Source: CBDCFL01 sp965216135 | GTDB taxonomy: Bacteria > Pseudomonadota > Alphaproteobacteria > Rhodobacterales > Rhodobacteraceae | NCBI GenBank assembly: GCA_965216135.1 | Contig: CBDCFL010000024.1 | Location: forward strand, 806,001 to 870,000 | DNA length: 64,000 nucleotides | Reading direction: 5' to 3' | Shown here: piece after piece, positions 1-9,039 of the stretch | Position numbering within the stretch: position 1 is the stretch's first letter | Layout: the number at the start of each line of letters is the position of its first letter | Made by a program: the position numbers and the translations under genes | The notes under the pieces: generated by a model | What the model was told of the DNA's origin: nothing | Databases searched by the model: none | Seen by the model: only the letters and a program-made list of their open reading frames with translations

Positions 1-690
1 CGCGGGACAGATCGCGCCGAAGATATAGGCCCATTCGGTGCGCTGGTCGCGGGGCACCCGCGGGCGCGTGCCACGTCTGGCCCATCGGCGTGTGAGCTTA
101 TTCTTCTGGCCGATGCGGGCTTCATCTTGCCACCACAGCTCTATCTCGACGCCTTTCGGGAGCCTCGCCCGGATCTTCGCCAGTTCGGCGGGGAAGTTTT
201 TTTTAAAAGCCTCGACGGCCAGCTCGTTTTGCGCGTAGTGGCGCGGCCGCGCCGAGATCTTGGCGAAGCCGAGCGCCTTCAACTCGCGCCCGACCGTGGT
301 CTCGTCGAGCGAGATGGCGAACGTCTCCAAGAGCCACCGCGCCAGGTCCTTGCGCCGCCAGCGCACGACGCCGTCCACCGCCGGGACCGGGCCGGCCTCA
401 ACAACCTCCGCCAGTGCGCGGCGGTGATCGGCGTTGAGCTTCGAGGGTGCGCCCGGTGACTTCCCATCGACCAGCCCGTCCGGTCCGCGGGCGTTGAAGC
501 GCAGCACCCAGTCGCGAATGATCTGCAGACCGACGCCGCCGATCCGCGACGCATCCGTCCTGCTGCCACCATCGTAGACCTCGGCCAACGCCAGCAGACG
601 ACGGCTCTGGGTCGCGTCCCTGGTCCTCTTCGCGAGGCGCCGCAGTGAGACGCTGTCAAAATCGTTCCGTAAGTCGATAGGCGCTGCCAT
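1..690 (-). CDS. IS630 family transposase (IS-B), C-terminus outside window
   Basis: The protein starts MAAPIDLRND at 690 and the first 230 codons are visible without a stop. It carries the helix-turn-helix half of an IS630 transposase (RIGGVGLQIIRDW) and the first catalytic Asp in WWQDEARIGQ; the second Asp and the Glu lie beyond the edge. The coding run passes through an A8 tract that stays in frame (EAFKKNF). Within what can be seen this copy is undamaged, unlike the copy starting at 10276. An in-frame ATG four codons upstream is an alternative start. Confidence 0.85.
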   Translation of the reverse strand, partial: MAAPIDLRNDFDSVSLRRLAKRTRDATQSRRLLALAEVYDGGSRTDASRIGGVGLQIIRDWVLRFNARGPDGLVDGKSPGAPSKLNADHRRALAEVVEAGPVPAVDGVVRWRRKDLARWLLETFAISLDETTVGRELKALGFAKISARPRHYAQNELAVEAFKKNFPAELAKIRARLPKGVEIELWWQDEARIGQKNKLTRRWARRGTRPRVPRDQRTEWAYIFGAICPA

Positions 691-775
691 GGCGAACCTC
701 ATTGGTTCACCACATTGAGTCAGAGATCGGACCGCTTGGGAATCCCCAACGTGAGTCAGGCATTCCGCTCGGTGG
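1..775 (-). mobile_element. IS630-type element IS-B, copy 1 (cut by window edge)
   Basis: One end lies at 775, followed by the TA at 776-777 expected of an IS630 target. The visible part is the mirror image of 10191-10965 and appears identical to it over the transposase-coding part. The other end lies outside the window. The terminal sequence begins CCACCGAGCGG reading inward from 775. IS630 elements transpose by a DDE enzyme and duplicate a TA dinucleotide. Confidence 0.85.
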
Positions 776-776
776 T

Positions 777-1161
777 ATTAGGGCCGCGTACTCAGGCGGG
801 CCGAGTGCCTCCAACACCTTCAAGCCCCCGCCCCAGCACCAAGATAGGAGGGTCCAAACCTCCCCACCAAGAGAGGCCAGCCACGCCAGCCACGGCCCAC
901 GCGGCGAATCGTCGTCCAATCCATCCGCCCATCATGCGACTGGCACCCCCGATGTCATCCCTTCTTTGTAATCCCCTTTCGAAAGGCCTTTCAAACGCGG
1001 TTTCGAAATCGCGTTGCCAAGCGGTTTCGAAACTGCTTGCCGCGCGCCGGCCGGGTGCGCGAACCGGCGGGATGTCAATCATGACAGGATGCGCGCTCTT
1101 CAGCCCTATCGGGCCTCATCGCTCCAGCGAAAAGCGCCCCAGGGATGCGATGAGCGTGCGC
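777..1161. other. Gene-free stretch with TTTCGAAA repeats and a hairpin element
   Basis: No recognised gene. Near 975-1035 the palindrome TTTCGAAA occurs three times at intervals of roughly 25-30 bases. A 96-codon minus-strand reading frame (1082 down to 792) covers them and would encode a repeated Phe-Glu pattern followed by a short hydrophobic stretch; I do not recognise it and would not call it a gene without homologues. The end of the stretch (about 1089-1170) holds a cluster of small hairpins related to 41887-41947. Confidence 0.5.
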
Positions 1162-1170
1162 TCAGGACGT
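1089..1170. repeat. REP-like hairpin cluster
   Basis: Several short inverted repeats in a row: AGCCC-TATC-GGGCC, TCGCT-CC-AGCGA, and CATCGC pairing with GCGATG further on. The order and wording (GCTCTTC, GCCC..GGGC, TCATCGCT) recur at 41887-41947 downstream of glyS, so this looks like a dispersed intergenic element. It sits just downstream of the M48 protease gene and could act as its transcription end; there is no T-run. Confidence 0.5.
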
Positions 1171-1848
1171 CCGCCACTTTTTCTCGTTCGCCACAATTGC
1201 TTTGACCCGGTCGTCGGTCTTGGGGTGGCTCAACAGCCACGCCGGTGCAGCGCCCAGATTGGTCTTGGTAATGGCATCGAGCTTGCCAAACAGCGATTTT
1301 TGCGCCGTCGTCCCGATCCCGGCCTTGATCAACAGCGCGCTTGCATAGGCATCGGCCTCATATTCATCCATGCGCGAAAGCCGCGCGGCCAAAAGGCTGG
1401 TCAGCGCATTTGCCACATAGACCCCAAACCCGGGGATAAACCGCGACAGGATCATCGCCAGCGCAGTCCTGAGTGCATTCTGACCCGAAAAGTCGATCAT
1501 CCGGCGGCGCGAATGGCCAAGCGCCACATGACCCAGTTCATGCGCCACAACACCGGCCATCTCATCGGCGCTGACCTCGCCAGCACGGTATTTCTTAAAA
1601 AAACCCCGCGTTATAAAAATCCGCCCGTCGGGGGCCGCCAGCCCGTTCACCGGCTCGATCTCGTAAATATCGACGCGGATGCGCGGCAACTCAAGCGCCT
1701 CGGCCAGCCGGTCCATGCGGTTTTTCAGGATCGGATCGGCCAGTTCGCTCGATTGCGCATTCAGCGTTTTTTCGGTCCGCCAGACGGAAAACCGGTACAT
1801 CAACAGCCCGTAAAGCACGGCCAGCAGAATCGGGGTAAACTTGATCAT
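1162..1848 (-). CDS. M48 family zinc metalloprotease
   Basis: A 228-residue membrane-anchored peptidase of the HtpX/Ste24-like M48 family. Residues 4-20 form a hydrophobic N-terminal segment. The zinc motif HELGH is at residues 103-107 and the third ligand lies in EYEAD at about 162-166, so all catalytic elements are present. A second hydrophobic stretch (about 130-155) follows the active site as in the family. The ATG at 1848 was chosen because the longer frame only adds sequence that overlaps the next gene and lacks family character. It is divergent from the oxidoreductase at 1951 with about 100 bp between them. Family members degrade misfolded membrane proteins; the exact substrate here is unknown. 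Confidence 0.85.
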   Translation of the reverse strand: MIKFTPILLAVLYGLLMYRFSVWRTEKTLNAQSSELADPILKNRMDRLAEALELPRIRVDIYEIEPVNGLAAPDGRIFITRGFFKKYRAGEVSADEMAGVVAHELGHVALGHSRRRMIDFSGQNALRTALAMILSRFIPGFGVYVANALTSLLAARLSRMDEYEADAYASALLIKAGIGTTAQKSLFGKLDAITKTNLGAAPAWLLSHPKTDDRVKAIVANEKKWRTS

Positions 1849-1950
1849 GGATGATATATGGGCCGCGCGGACATTCGCGGCAAGATGGGCGCAATTAAAC
1901 GCGCGGGGAATTGATCGCCCGCTTTCATGGGCCGCAAAGGGAAAATTGCC

Positions 1951-2904
1951 ATGAAGGTCGGCTTCATCGGGCTCGGCAATGTCGGCGCCAAACTGGCCGG
2001 ATCGCTGATGCGCAACGGATACGAGCTCTGGGTGCGCGATCTGGACCCGACCGCCGCGCAGCCGTTGCTCGATCAGGGCGCGCACTGGTCCGACAGCCCG
2101 CGTGAGTTGGCCCGCGCCGCCGATCTGACCATCACTTGCCTGCCCAGCCCCGCGGCCTGCTCGGCGGTGATGGAGGCAGACGACGGCGTGATCGCAGGGC
2201 TGGCACCGGGCAAGATATGGGCCGAGATGTCCACCACCGATGCGACCGAGGTTCAACGCATCGGTGGGCTGGCCGAGGCCACGGGTGCCGCGGCCATCGA
2301 ATGCCCGGTCAGCGGCGGGTGTCATCGCGCTGCCACAGGCAATATCTCAATCTTTGCAGGCTGTTCGCGCGCAACCTTCGAGCGGATGCTGCCGGTCCTG
2401 ACCACGCTCGGCCGTCGCATCCTGCACACCGGCCCTCTTGGGACCGCCAGCCAGCTGAAAGTGCTGACCAATTACCTGGCCACCGCCAATCTATTGACCA
2501 TCAGCGAGGCGCTGGTCACCGCCAAGGCCGCGGGGCTGGATCTGGCCACCACCTACAAGGCCGTCGAAATATCCTCGGGCACCTCATTCGTCCATGAAAC
2601 CGAGGGCCAGGTCATCCTCAACGGCAGCCGCGACATTTCCTTCACCATGGACCTCGTCGCCAAGGACATCGGCCTCTTTCAGAAAATGGCCGATGATGCC
2701 GGGGTCGCCCTGGAGGTTTCGCCGCTGATCATCGAGATCATCCGCGATGGCATCGCCTGCTATGGCCCCCGTGAATTATCGCCCAACATCATCCGCCGGC
2801 TGGAAGACGCCACCGGCCTGGACATCCGCGCGGCCGGTTTCCCGGCCGAGATGGTGGATGATGAGCCCGAGCAGCCGGGATATGAGGTGAAAGTTGGCGA
2901 TTAG
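1951..2904 (+). CDS. NAD(P)-dependent 3-hydroxyisobutyrate dehydrogenase-like oxidoreductase
   Basis: A 317-residue beta-hydroxyacid dehydrogenase. The Rossmann motif GLGNVG is at residues 7-12, the substrate-binding motif ECPVSGG at 117-123, and the catalytic Lys is K170 in QLKVLTNYL with Asn at 174. The family reduces or oxidises short beta-hydroxy acids such as 3-hydroxyisobutyrate, tartronate semialdehyde or 4-hydroxybutyrate; which one cannot be told from sequence. The ATG at 1951 is preferred over one eight codons upstream because AAAGGG lies about 9 bases before it and the protein then starts directly with the Rossmann strand. The C-terminal extension past about residue 290 is acidic. 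Confidence 0.85.
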   Translation: MKVGFIGLGNVGAKLAGSLMRNGYELWVRDLDPTAAQPLLDQGAHWSDSPRELARAADLTITCLPSPAACSAVMEADDGVIAGLAPGKIWAEMSTTDATEVQRIGGLAEATGAAAIECPVSGGCHRAATGNISIFAGCSRATFERMLPVLTTLGRRILHTGPLGTASQLKVLTNYLATANLLTISEALVTAKAAGLDLATTYKAVEISSGTSFVHETEGQVILNGSRDISFTMDLVAKDIGLFQKMADDAGVALEVSPLIIEIIRDGIACYGPRELSPNIIRRLEDATGLDIRAAGFPAEMVDDEPEQPGYEVKVGD

Positions 2905-3274
2905 AGCAGATTGCCCCCCTCACGCGACGAAGGGTAGCACCCGGCCGCGGGCGGGCGCAGATACGGGTTGCAGTCCTCACTTGCCCCGCCACATCGTCCC
3001 TTTGATCGGGTGCGCAGCCTCAACCGTGCGCCCGCCCATCTGGGCGGGCGGGCGCTGCCCGGGCCGCTGCCCGGGCCGCTGCGCGGCTATTCCGGGCAAA
3101 GGTTCCCAACTTTGATCTCAAGAGAGGCCGCCATGGATGTTGGCAACCACCCATTGCCCAGCGGATTTTGCATTCCCGCGGTCCAGCAGGTCGCTATTCA
3201 ATAGCCATGTATCGAATTCCGCCGCGATTCCAACCCGCTGCCAAGAAATGCTTGGCCACGCGAAACGCGCGCGC
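2905..3274. other. Gene-free stretch with GC-rich palindromes
   Basis: No gene recognised between the oxidoreductase and the end of trpD. At 2931-2956 there is a copy of a dispersed GC-rich element (AGGGTAGCACCCGG followed by CCGCGGGCGGG). At about 3030-3095 lies a strong GC hairpin with a tandem pair of GCTGCCCGGGCC. trpC, which commonly follows trpD, is not here. Confidence 0.5.
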
Positions 3275-4291
3275 TCAGGGCCCGGACGTAATCCGTGCCA
3301 GCGCTTTCAGCTTGTCGAGCGGAGCGCCCGAGGCAATCGAGGCCGTCGCCATCTCAACGCCCTCTGACAGCCCCCCCGCCTTGCCCGCGATCATCAGCGC
3401 CGCGCCTGCGTTCAGCAATACCGCATTACGATAAGCGCCCGTCTCACCGCCCAGAACCGCCGCCAGCGCCGCGCCGTTTTCGCCAGGACTACCGCCGGTA
3501 ATCGCCTCGATCGGATGCACGGCCAAGCCCGCCTCTTCGGGATGCACCTCAAACTCGCGCACCTGCCCATCTTCCAGCGCCGCCACCCGGCTGGCCCCGG
3601 TGATGGTCAGTTCGTCCGTCCCATCCGACCCGTGCACAATCCAGGCCCGCTCCGATCCCAGCTGCCCAAGGGTTTCGGCCATGGGCCGGATCAGATCGGC
3701 GCTGAACGCTCCGGTCAGCTGCCGTTTCACCCCCGCCGGGTTGGTCAGCGGCCCGAGAATGTTGAAAATTGTCCGCGTGCCCAGCTCGATGCGGCTGGGC
3801 ATGACATGTTTCATCGCCGGATGGTGCATCGGCGCCATCATGAAGCCGATGCCAATCTCGTCCAGCGCCCGCTCAACCCTGTCCGGCCCGATCATCACCT
3901 CGACGCCATTGGCCGCCAGCGCATCCGCCGCGCCCGAATTAGAGCTGAGCTTGCGATTGCCATGTTTGGCCACCGGCACGCCCGCACCGGCGACGGTAAA
4001 GGCGGTGGCGGTCGATATTTGCAGCGTCGCCTTGCCGGTCCCACCAGTCCCGACAATATCCATCGCCCCCGCCGGCGCGCGCACGGGCGCGCATTTGGCC
4101 CGCATCACCGCGGCGGCGGCGGCATATTCGGCGACCGTCTCGCCGCGTGTTCTGAGCGCCATCAACAGCCCGCCGGTCTGTGACGGGGTGGCATCGCCTT
4201 CAAACAGGATGGTGAACGCCGCCTCGGCCTCATCTCGCGTCAGCGGGCGCTCGACCGCCGCGCCAATCAGCGCTTTCAGCGCCTCGCTCAC
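3275..4291 (-). CDS. trpD: Anthranilate phosphoribosyltransferase
   Basis: A 338-residue enzyme of tryptophan synthesis joining anthranilate to phosphoribosyl pyrophosphate. The PRPP-binding glycine loop GTGGTGK is at residues 81-87 and KHGNR at 109-113. Length and the N-terminal helical bundle are standard. The usual SSKSG segment after the KHGNR loop reads SSNSG here, a conservative oddity. Its start overlaps the end of trpG by 4 bases, so the two are translationally coupled. The third common partner, trpC, is absent downstream. Confidence 0.95.
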   Translation of the reverse strand: MSEALKALIGAAVERPLTRDEAEAAFTILFEGDATPSQTGGLLMALRTRGETVAEYAAAAAVMRAKCAPVRAPAGAMDIVGTGGTGKATLQISTATAFTVAGAGVPVAKHGNRKLSSNSGAADALAANGVEVMIGPDRVERALDEIGIGFMMAPMHHPAMKHVMPSRIELGTRTIFNILGPLTNPAGVKRQLTGAFSADLIRPMAETLGQLGSERAWIVHGSDGTDELTITGASRVAALEDGQVREFEVHPEEAGLAVHPIEAITGGSPGENGAALAAVLGGETGAYRNAVLLNAGAALMIAGKAGGLSEGVEMATASIASGAPLDKLKALARITSGP

Positions 4292-4869
4292 GCCGGAACC
4301 TTCAGAATATCAAGGAAATTCTTGAGCAGCTTGTGCCCATTTTCCGAGGCGATGCTTTCGGGGTGAAACTGCACCCCGTGGATCGGCAATTCGCGGTGTT
4401 GCAGCCCCATGATCGTGCCGTCAGCCAGGGACGCGGTCACTTCCAGACACTCCGGCAAGCTGGCGCGCTCAACGATCAGCGAATGATAGCGCGTTGCATC
4501 AAAGGGCGTCGGCACGTTGGCAAAAAGGCCTGTGCCGGTGTGCCGCATCGATCCCAATTTGCCATGAACGATCTCATGACAGCGCACCACCTTGCCGCCA
4601 AATGCCTGTCCGATCGCCTGATGGCCCAGACAGACGCCCAAAAGCGGTGTGGCGGTCTCGCCCGCCGCTGCCACCAGTGCCAGGCAGATACCGGCCTGAT
4701 CGGGATCGCACGGCCCCGGCGACAAGATGATCCCCCTAGGGCGCATCGCCATGGCTTGCTGGAGGTCAATCGCATCATTGCGATGCACCTGCACCTCGGC
4801 CCCAAGCTCGCCCAGATAATGGACGAGGTTATAGGTGAAACTGTCGTAATTATCTATCAGCAGCAGCAT
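4288..4869 (-). CDS. trpG: Anthranilate synthase component II (glutamine amidotransferase)
   Basis: A 193-residue class I glutamine amidotransferase that supplies ammonia to anthranilate synthase component I. The nucleophile is C80 in GVCLGHQ; the partner His/Glu are H169 and E171 in HPES. The N-terminal LLIDNYDSFTYN and SPGPCDP are the family signature. PabA of folate synthesis is closely related, but the 4-bp overlap with trpD argues for the tryptophan role. trpE is not adjacent: the next gene upstream is divergent and about 120 bp away, leaving room for a shared promoter region. Confidence 0.93.
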   Translation of the reverse strand: MLLLIDNYDSFTYNLVHYLGELGAEVQVHRNDAIDLQQAMAMRPRGIILSPGPCDPDQAGICLALVAAAGETATPLLGVCLGHQAIGQAFGGKVVRCHEIVHGKLGSMRHTGTGLFANVPTPFDATRYHSLIVERASLPECLEVTASLADGTIMGLQHRELPIHGVQFHPESIASENGHKLLKNFLDILKVPA

Positions 4870-4988
4870 TTTGCCTGTCGCCAGCGAAATTGGGGTGTCC
4901 CCGGATTATAGTCCGGCTATACTTGCGCCGAGGCAGGGGCAGGGGTCAAGGCACCTCCGCCCGCGTGAAGCGAGAAACGGAGGCAAGT

Positions 4989-6481
4989 GTGGCTCGCGGA
5001 TTCATCTTTGGGGCATTCTGGGGCTGGTCTTTTCGGTCGGCTCTTTGTGGATCGTATCACAGCTCAGCGGTGTGGTCCGTCTGTTGAACGAACCGGCGGA
5101 AATTGCCCAGGCCGCGCCGGAAGGGATCGAAGGCGATATAGCTGGCGACGACGACCAAAGCGGCAATCTTGCTGCGGACGTGCCGCCCGCAACCGATGGG
5201 TCGCGCCAGACCGGTGCCCTGACATCAGCTACAGCTGGCAGCTCTCCTCAGGCCGACACATCCAGCGCCGCCAAACCGCAGACCGGAACGGCTGGCGATC
5301 TGGTAGCGACACCCAACGCCGATGATCAGATCGACACCACTCAGCCCGCAGCTGAGACATCCATCGTGACGGCTCAGGCAACCCAATTGTCCACCCCCAG
5401 CAGCGATCAGGTGCCGTTGGGCGAACAGGCTCCCGCCCCGGCCGTTCAGCCGACACCCCAGGTCGATACGCCGCAAACCGGCGGCGATGACGCCGCTGCC
5501 GCGGCACCCGCCACCGAAGGTTCGGCCCCGCAGACCGGTGATGGCACAACCAGCCCGGAAGCGCCCGCCGATGAGAATACGCCAGATGTCGATGAAGCCG
5601 CGCCCGCCGGGGTGCAGACCTCGGACGCGCCGTCAGTTGACGACAGCACCGGAGCTGATCTCGCCGACAGTGGCACAAGCGCATTAACGCCCGTCACCCG
5701 CATCGAAGATCAGGCCGAAAATGTCACGGTCAACAGGTTGCCCACGGTCACAACCGATGATGCCGCAGACCCTGACACGGCTGCCGCAGACACTGCCGAG
5801 GAGGTCGAATTTCCGCCCGGCACGCCCGCTCTGGTCCGCTACGGGCGCGAGTATTCCAACGACGCCGGCACACCGACAATGGCCATTGTCCTTTTGACCG
5901 GCCCGGATGGTCAGCTCGGAGCGGCCCTGCCGGTCGCGGTAAGCTATGCAATCGACGCCAGCGCCGAAAATGCCGCCGCCCTGATGCAGGCCGCGCGCGC
6001 GGCAGGCCAGGAAGTACTCGCCGTTGCACCCCTGCCGACCGGTGCCAGGGCATCGGACGTATCCGTGGCCATGGCCAACTATCTTGATCGCCTGAATGAA
6101 TCCGTCGCCGTCATGGATGTGCCAGAAGCGGGCTTTCAGGCCAGCCGCGAGGTCGCCGCACAGGTTATCGCCGACGCGGGTGCCGACGGGCGCGGCATGA
6201 TCACCTATTCGCGCGGTCTGAATTCGGCCTTGCAAATGGCCGAGCGCGAAGGCGTTCCGGCCCTGCTGGTGTTCCGGGTCTTTGACGGCGAAGGACAGGA
6301 CCGCGCCGCGATCAAGAGGTTCCTGGATCAGGCCGCCTTTCGCGCCCGCCAGCAATCAGGCGTTATCATGGTCGGCCATGACCGGCCCGAAACCGTGGCC
6401 GCCATCCTTGAATGGCTACTCGGCAACCGCGCCTCGACAGTCAGCCTGGCACCGATTTCGGCGGTACTCGGCGGGGGGTAG
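4989..6481 (+). pseudogene. Divergent polysaccharide deacetylase family protein, frameshifted near its start
   Basis: Membrane-anchored protein: an N-terminal hydrophobic segment, a long Ala/Thr/Asp/Gln-rich linker (about 5090-5810), and a C-terminal divergent polysaccharide deacetylase (YibQ/DUF610-like) domain from about 5815. The natural start is probably GTG at 4989, preceded by GGAGG and encoding VARGFIFGAFWG. That frame must shift by one base at 5022-5024 to continue as LVFSVGSLWIVSQL, so one base appears to be missing in GGGGCTGG. A continuous frame opens at 4871, but that start is 2 bp from the divergent trpG start and gives an unlikely leader. It could be a real null mutation or a consensus error; the rest of the gene is clean. 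YibQ-type proteins are exported and their substrate is uncertain. Confidence 0.75.
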
Positions 6482-6529
6482 AGCGGTTTGACTTCAATCT
6501 GCGTCAGCCGCGCGCAGATTGGCCGACGA

Positions 6530-7310
6530 GTTAGCACGCTTGCCCGGTGACAAGGCTCGCAGAGCCGCCGGGCTTTCAACGCGATGGGCGGATGTGCCAA
6601 GCCAACGCCGTTATGTGGGGCCCGGAACAAGGCGCGGAACGCGCCGCCGGGCAGCGCCTGACCGCCGTCACGCCTCAGGCGTGCTTTCAGCACGACGGGC
6701 GCCCGCTTCTCCACCACCTGCACACCCGAATGAACGGAAGAAGTAGCGGCACCATAAAGCGCAGACCTTAAGCGGCAGATGCTCCCACCCGCGCCCGGGC
6801 GCTGCCCTGTGTTGGGTGACGCACTTTTCAGGCCCAGCTTGGAGTGTCGCGCCCCAACCCGGAACAAGGCGCAAAGTGCCGCCGGGCAGCGCCTGACCGC
6901 GCCGTCTCGCCGGAGGCGAGGCAACGCTTAGTGGCGCACCTTTGGTGCGACGGGCGGGCGCAGAATAGATCACCCAGTTCGCATTCTTGCCCGGTGACAA
7001 GGCACGCAGAGCCGCCGGGCAGCGCCTGACCGCCCCGTCTCGCCGGGGCCGAGCCAACGCTTAGTGGCGCACCTTTGGTGCGACGGGCGGGAGCAGAATA
7101 GATCACCCAGTTCGCATCCTTGCCCGGTAACAAGGCGCGTGGTGCCGCCGGGCAGCGCCCGACCGCCGTCACGCCTCAGGCGTGCTTTCAGCACGACGGG
7201 CGGGCGCTCCTTCACCGCTAGTACCCCCGAATGAACGGAAGATGCGGCGGGACCATAAAGCGCAGACCTCACATGGTGCGGCGCCCACCCGCGGTCGGGC
7301 GCTGCCCTTT
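6530..7310. repeat. Imperfect ~133-bp direct repeat array of hairpin modules
   Basis: The core ACAAGGC...GCCGCCGGGCAGCGCC recurs with a 133-base step at about 6863, 6996 and 7129, and in divergent form near 6549 and 6628. Each unit carries small perfect hairpins: CGCACC-TTT-GGTGCG, CTCGCC-GGA-GGCGAG, CACGCC-TCA-GGCGTG. A longer block (about 6630-6810) reappears at about 7140-7310, including GAATGAACGGAAGA and CATAAAGCGCAGACC. The hairpin arms stay complementary while the loops and the sequence between them drift. Confidence 0.75.
6784..6808 (-). repeat. Dispersed GC-rich palindromic element
   Basis: One of four related copies: 2931-2956 (+), 6784-6808 (-), 7283-7308 (-) and 10157-10181 (+). 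The shared text is AGGGCAGCGCCCG followed by CGCGGGCGGG-like sequence. All lie between genes and two are inside the hairpin array. Confidence 0.55.
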
Positions 7311-7876
7311 TTGTCGCGTTGGGCAACTAGCGCAGAATTTGGTGGGGCGCGGAGCGCCCGGACCCACGTCCGGGACAAGGGGCGTGGCAAGAAAAGAGCA
7401 ATCAGCTTTAGTCTGCCCGCCTGATCGGTCAACCCGGTTGGCGCTGGACCAGAATGCCACGCCGCCCCCCCTTGCATGCCAAATCAGATAAGTGCCTGCC
7501 CGGACCTACCGCGGGCGAACCGGGTCGGGTGGATATTGCGGGATCACCCCCCCACGGTTGCGGCTAAATCGCAGTCGACCTCCGCAATAGCGGCCACGGC
7601 GGTATCATACCCGTCGATGTGCACATGGTCGCCGGGCCAACGGGCTGGCCAGCCCGGTGATCGCGATCAATGATTTTATGCATTGAAACTCTCCCAATGT
7701 TGCTTGAATGCGGACAGATTTGCCACGTTCGCCCCCCCAGCAAGGATTTGACTATCACCAACGTCGCACCTGAGCAGGCCGTCCAGTCTTCGCGCTGGCT
7801 AAATCTGTGGCCCGGTGCAATGGATGGCCCCCACGAAACCGGCCCACGAGACGCGCACGGGATATGGAAAGTAATA

Positions 7877-9034
7877 CCAACGGCATCAATTTCTGACTCT
7901 GTGGGGATTCCCAAATCGGTTTTGATCTGATTCAAGGTTGGCAAAGGAGGATCGCCATGCCAGCCAGTGTTCCGCTTCGTCGCGACTTTGATGCCCGCCA
8001 CCTTCGTAAACTCGCCAGCCGTTGCAAGGATGCCCGGCAGAGCCGCCGTCTGTTGTCTCTTGCGGCGGTCTACGATGGCATGCGCCGTGGAGAGGCCGCA
8101 AGGATCGGTGGGATGGATCGCCAAACCCTGCGGGACTGGGTTCACCGGTTCAACGAAGAGGGACCGGATGGCCTCACCAACCGCAAGGGCGCGGGCCGGA
8201 CGCGCTACCTGAGCGATGTCCAGATGAAAGAACTTGGCGAGATTGTCGAGACCGGCCCCGATCCGGCGGTGGACGGGGTTGTCCGCTGGCGGCGGATCGA
8301 CCTGAAGCGGGTGATCGAGGCGCGCTTTGGCGTCATCTATTCCGAGCGCGGGATATCCAGACTGCTTGGCGAACTGGGCTTTGCCCATATCAGCGCCCGC
8401 CCGCAGCATCCCAGGCAGGATAAGCGGATCATCGAGGCGTTTAAAAAAAACTTCGCCGACACGCTCCAGGTGCATATAGCTGACCTGCCGGCGGGAACGC
8501 CGGTGGAGATCTGGTTCCAGGACGAAGCACGCCTTGGCCAGAAGAATGGCCTGACGCGCCTGTGGGCGAGAAAGGGCACGCGCCCCCGCCAGCCGGCCGA
8601 TCAGCGCTATCACAACGCCTATCTGTTCGGCGCCATCTGTCCGGCTCACGGCAAGGGGGCGGCGCTCATGCTGCCTTGGGCGGACGCGCAAGCCATGCAG
8701 ATGCATCTCGACGAGATCAGCCGCCACGTCGCCCGAAAGGCCCATGCGGTTGTGCTGATGGATCGGGCCGGATGGCACACCACCGGCAAACTCAAAGTCC
8801 CGAAGAACCTCACCATCATCCTGCTGCCATCGCGCGCTCCGGAACTGAACCCGGTGGAAAATATCTGGCAGTACTTGCGCGCCAATTGGCTCTCCAACCG
8901 CGTGTTCGAAGACTACAATGCCATCGTCGATGCTGGATGCGAAGCTTGGAAAAAGCTCATCGCACAGCCCGAAACCATCACATCAATCGGAATGCGAAAA
9001 TGGGCCCATATCGGTCAATGTTAAATGCCGCTGG
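7877..9034 (+). mobile_element. IS630-type element IS-A, copy 1 (intact)
   Basis: 1158 bp bounded by TA at 7875-7876 and 9035-9036. The ends share CCA(A/G)CGGCAT as inverted termini. One transposase gene fills it. A second full-length copy of the same size lies at 24409-25566 in opposite orientation, and a decayed copy at 11659-13874. Confidence 0.92.
7957..9024 (+). CDS. IS630 family transposase (IS-A)
   Basis: 355 residues. N-terminal helix-turn-helix region (RIGGMDRQTLRDWVHRF) binds the IS ends; the catalytic triad is Asp in WFQDEARLG, Asp in VLMDRAGWH and Glu in ELNPVENIW, all present, so the enzyme is probably active. An A8 run at 8443-8450 is read in frame (EAFKKNF). AAAGGAGG lies just upstream of the ATG at 7957. 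It differs from the copy at 24419 at one residue near the C-terminus (Lys against Asn in EAW-K/N-KLIAQ). Confidence 0.95.
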   Translation: MPASVPLRRDFDARHLRKLASRCKDARQSRRLLSLAAVYDGMRRGEAARIGGMDRQTLRDWVHRFNEEGPDGLTNRKGAGRTRYLSDVQMKELGEIVETGPDPAVDGVVRWRRIDLKRVIEARFGVIYSERGISRLLGELGFAHISARPQHPRQDKRIIEAFKKNFADTLQVHIADLPAGTPVEIWFQDEARLGQKNGLTRLWARKGTRPRQPADQRYHNAYLFGAICPAHGKGAALMLPWADAQAMQMHLDEISRHVARKAHAVVLMDRAGWHTTGKLKVPKNLTIILLPSRAPELNPVENIWQYLRANWLSNRVFEDYNAIVDAGCEAWKKLIAQPETITSIGMRKWAHIGQC

Positions 9035-9039
9035 TATAA

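Larger units (their letters stand above)
6482..7874. other. 1.4-kb gene-free region dominated by repeats
   Basis: No gene that I can support. About 6530-7310 consists of imperfect direct repeats built from small hairpins (described separately). From 7320 to 7874 I see no repeats and only a short minus-strand stretch around 7564-7660 with protein-like character (DHVHIDGYDTAVAA) that has no start or continuation; it may be a remnant of a lost gene. The region ends at the TA target of the IS-A copy at 7877. Confidence 0.6.

Noticed and set aside
715..1854. Long plus-strand open frame (379 codons)
   Set aside because: It runs antisense to the M48 protease and the IS end; the minus strand has HELGH and EYEAD, the plus frame has no family character.
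4871..4988. Upstream extension of the deacetylase frame to ATG 4871
   Set aside because: It would start 2 bp from the divergent trpG start and gives a leader without hydrophobic character; GTG 4989 with GGAGG fits better.
6530..7310. CRISPR array
   Set aside because: Units are ~133 bp, imperfect, contain internal hairpins and have no unique spacers; no cas genes are near.
6500..7330. Several 60-130 codon frames in the repeat array
   Set aside because: They change frame between repeat units, lack ribosome sites and encode only the translated hairpins.
7564..8778. 404-codon minus-strand frame over IS-A
   Set aside because: Shadow of the transposase on the other strand, seen again at the other IS-A copy.
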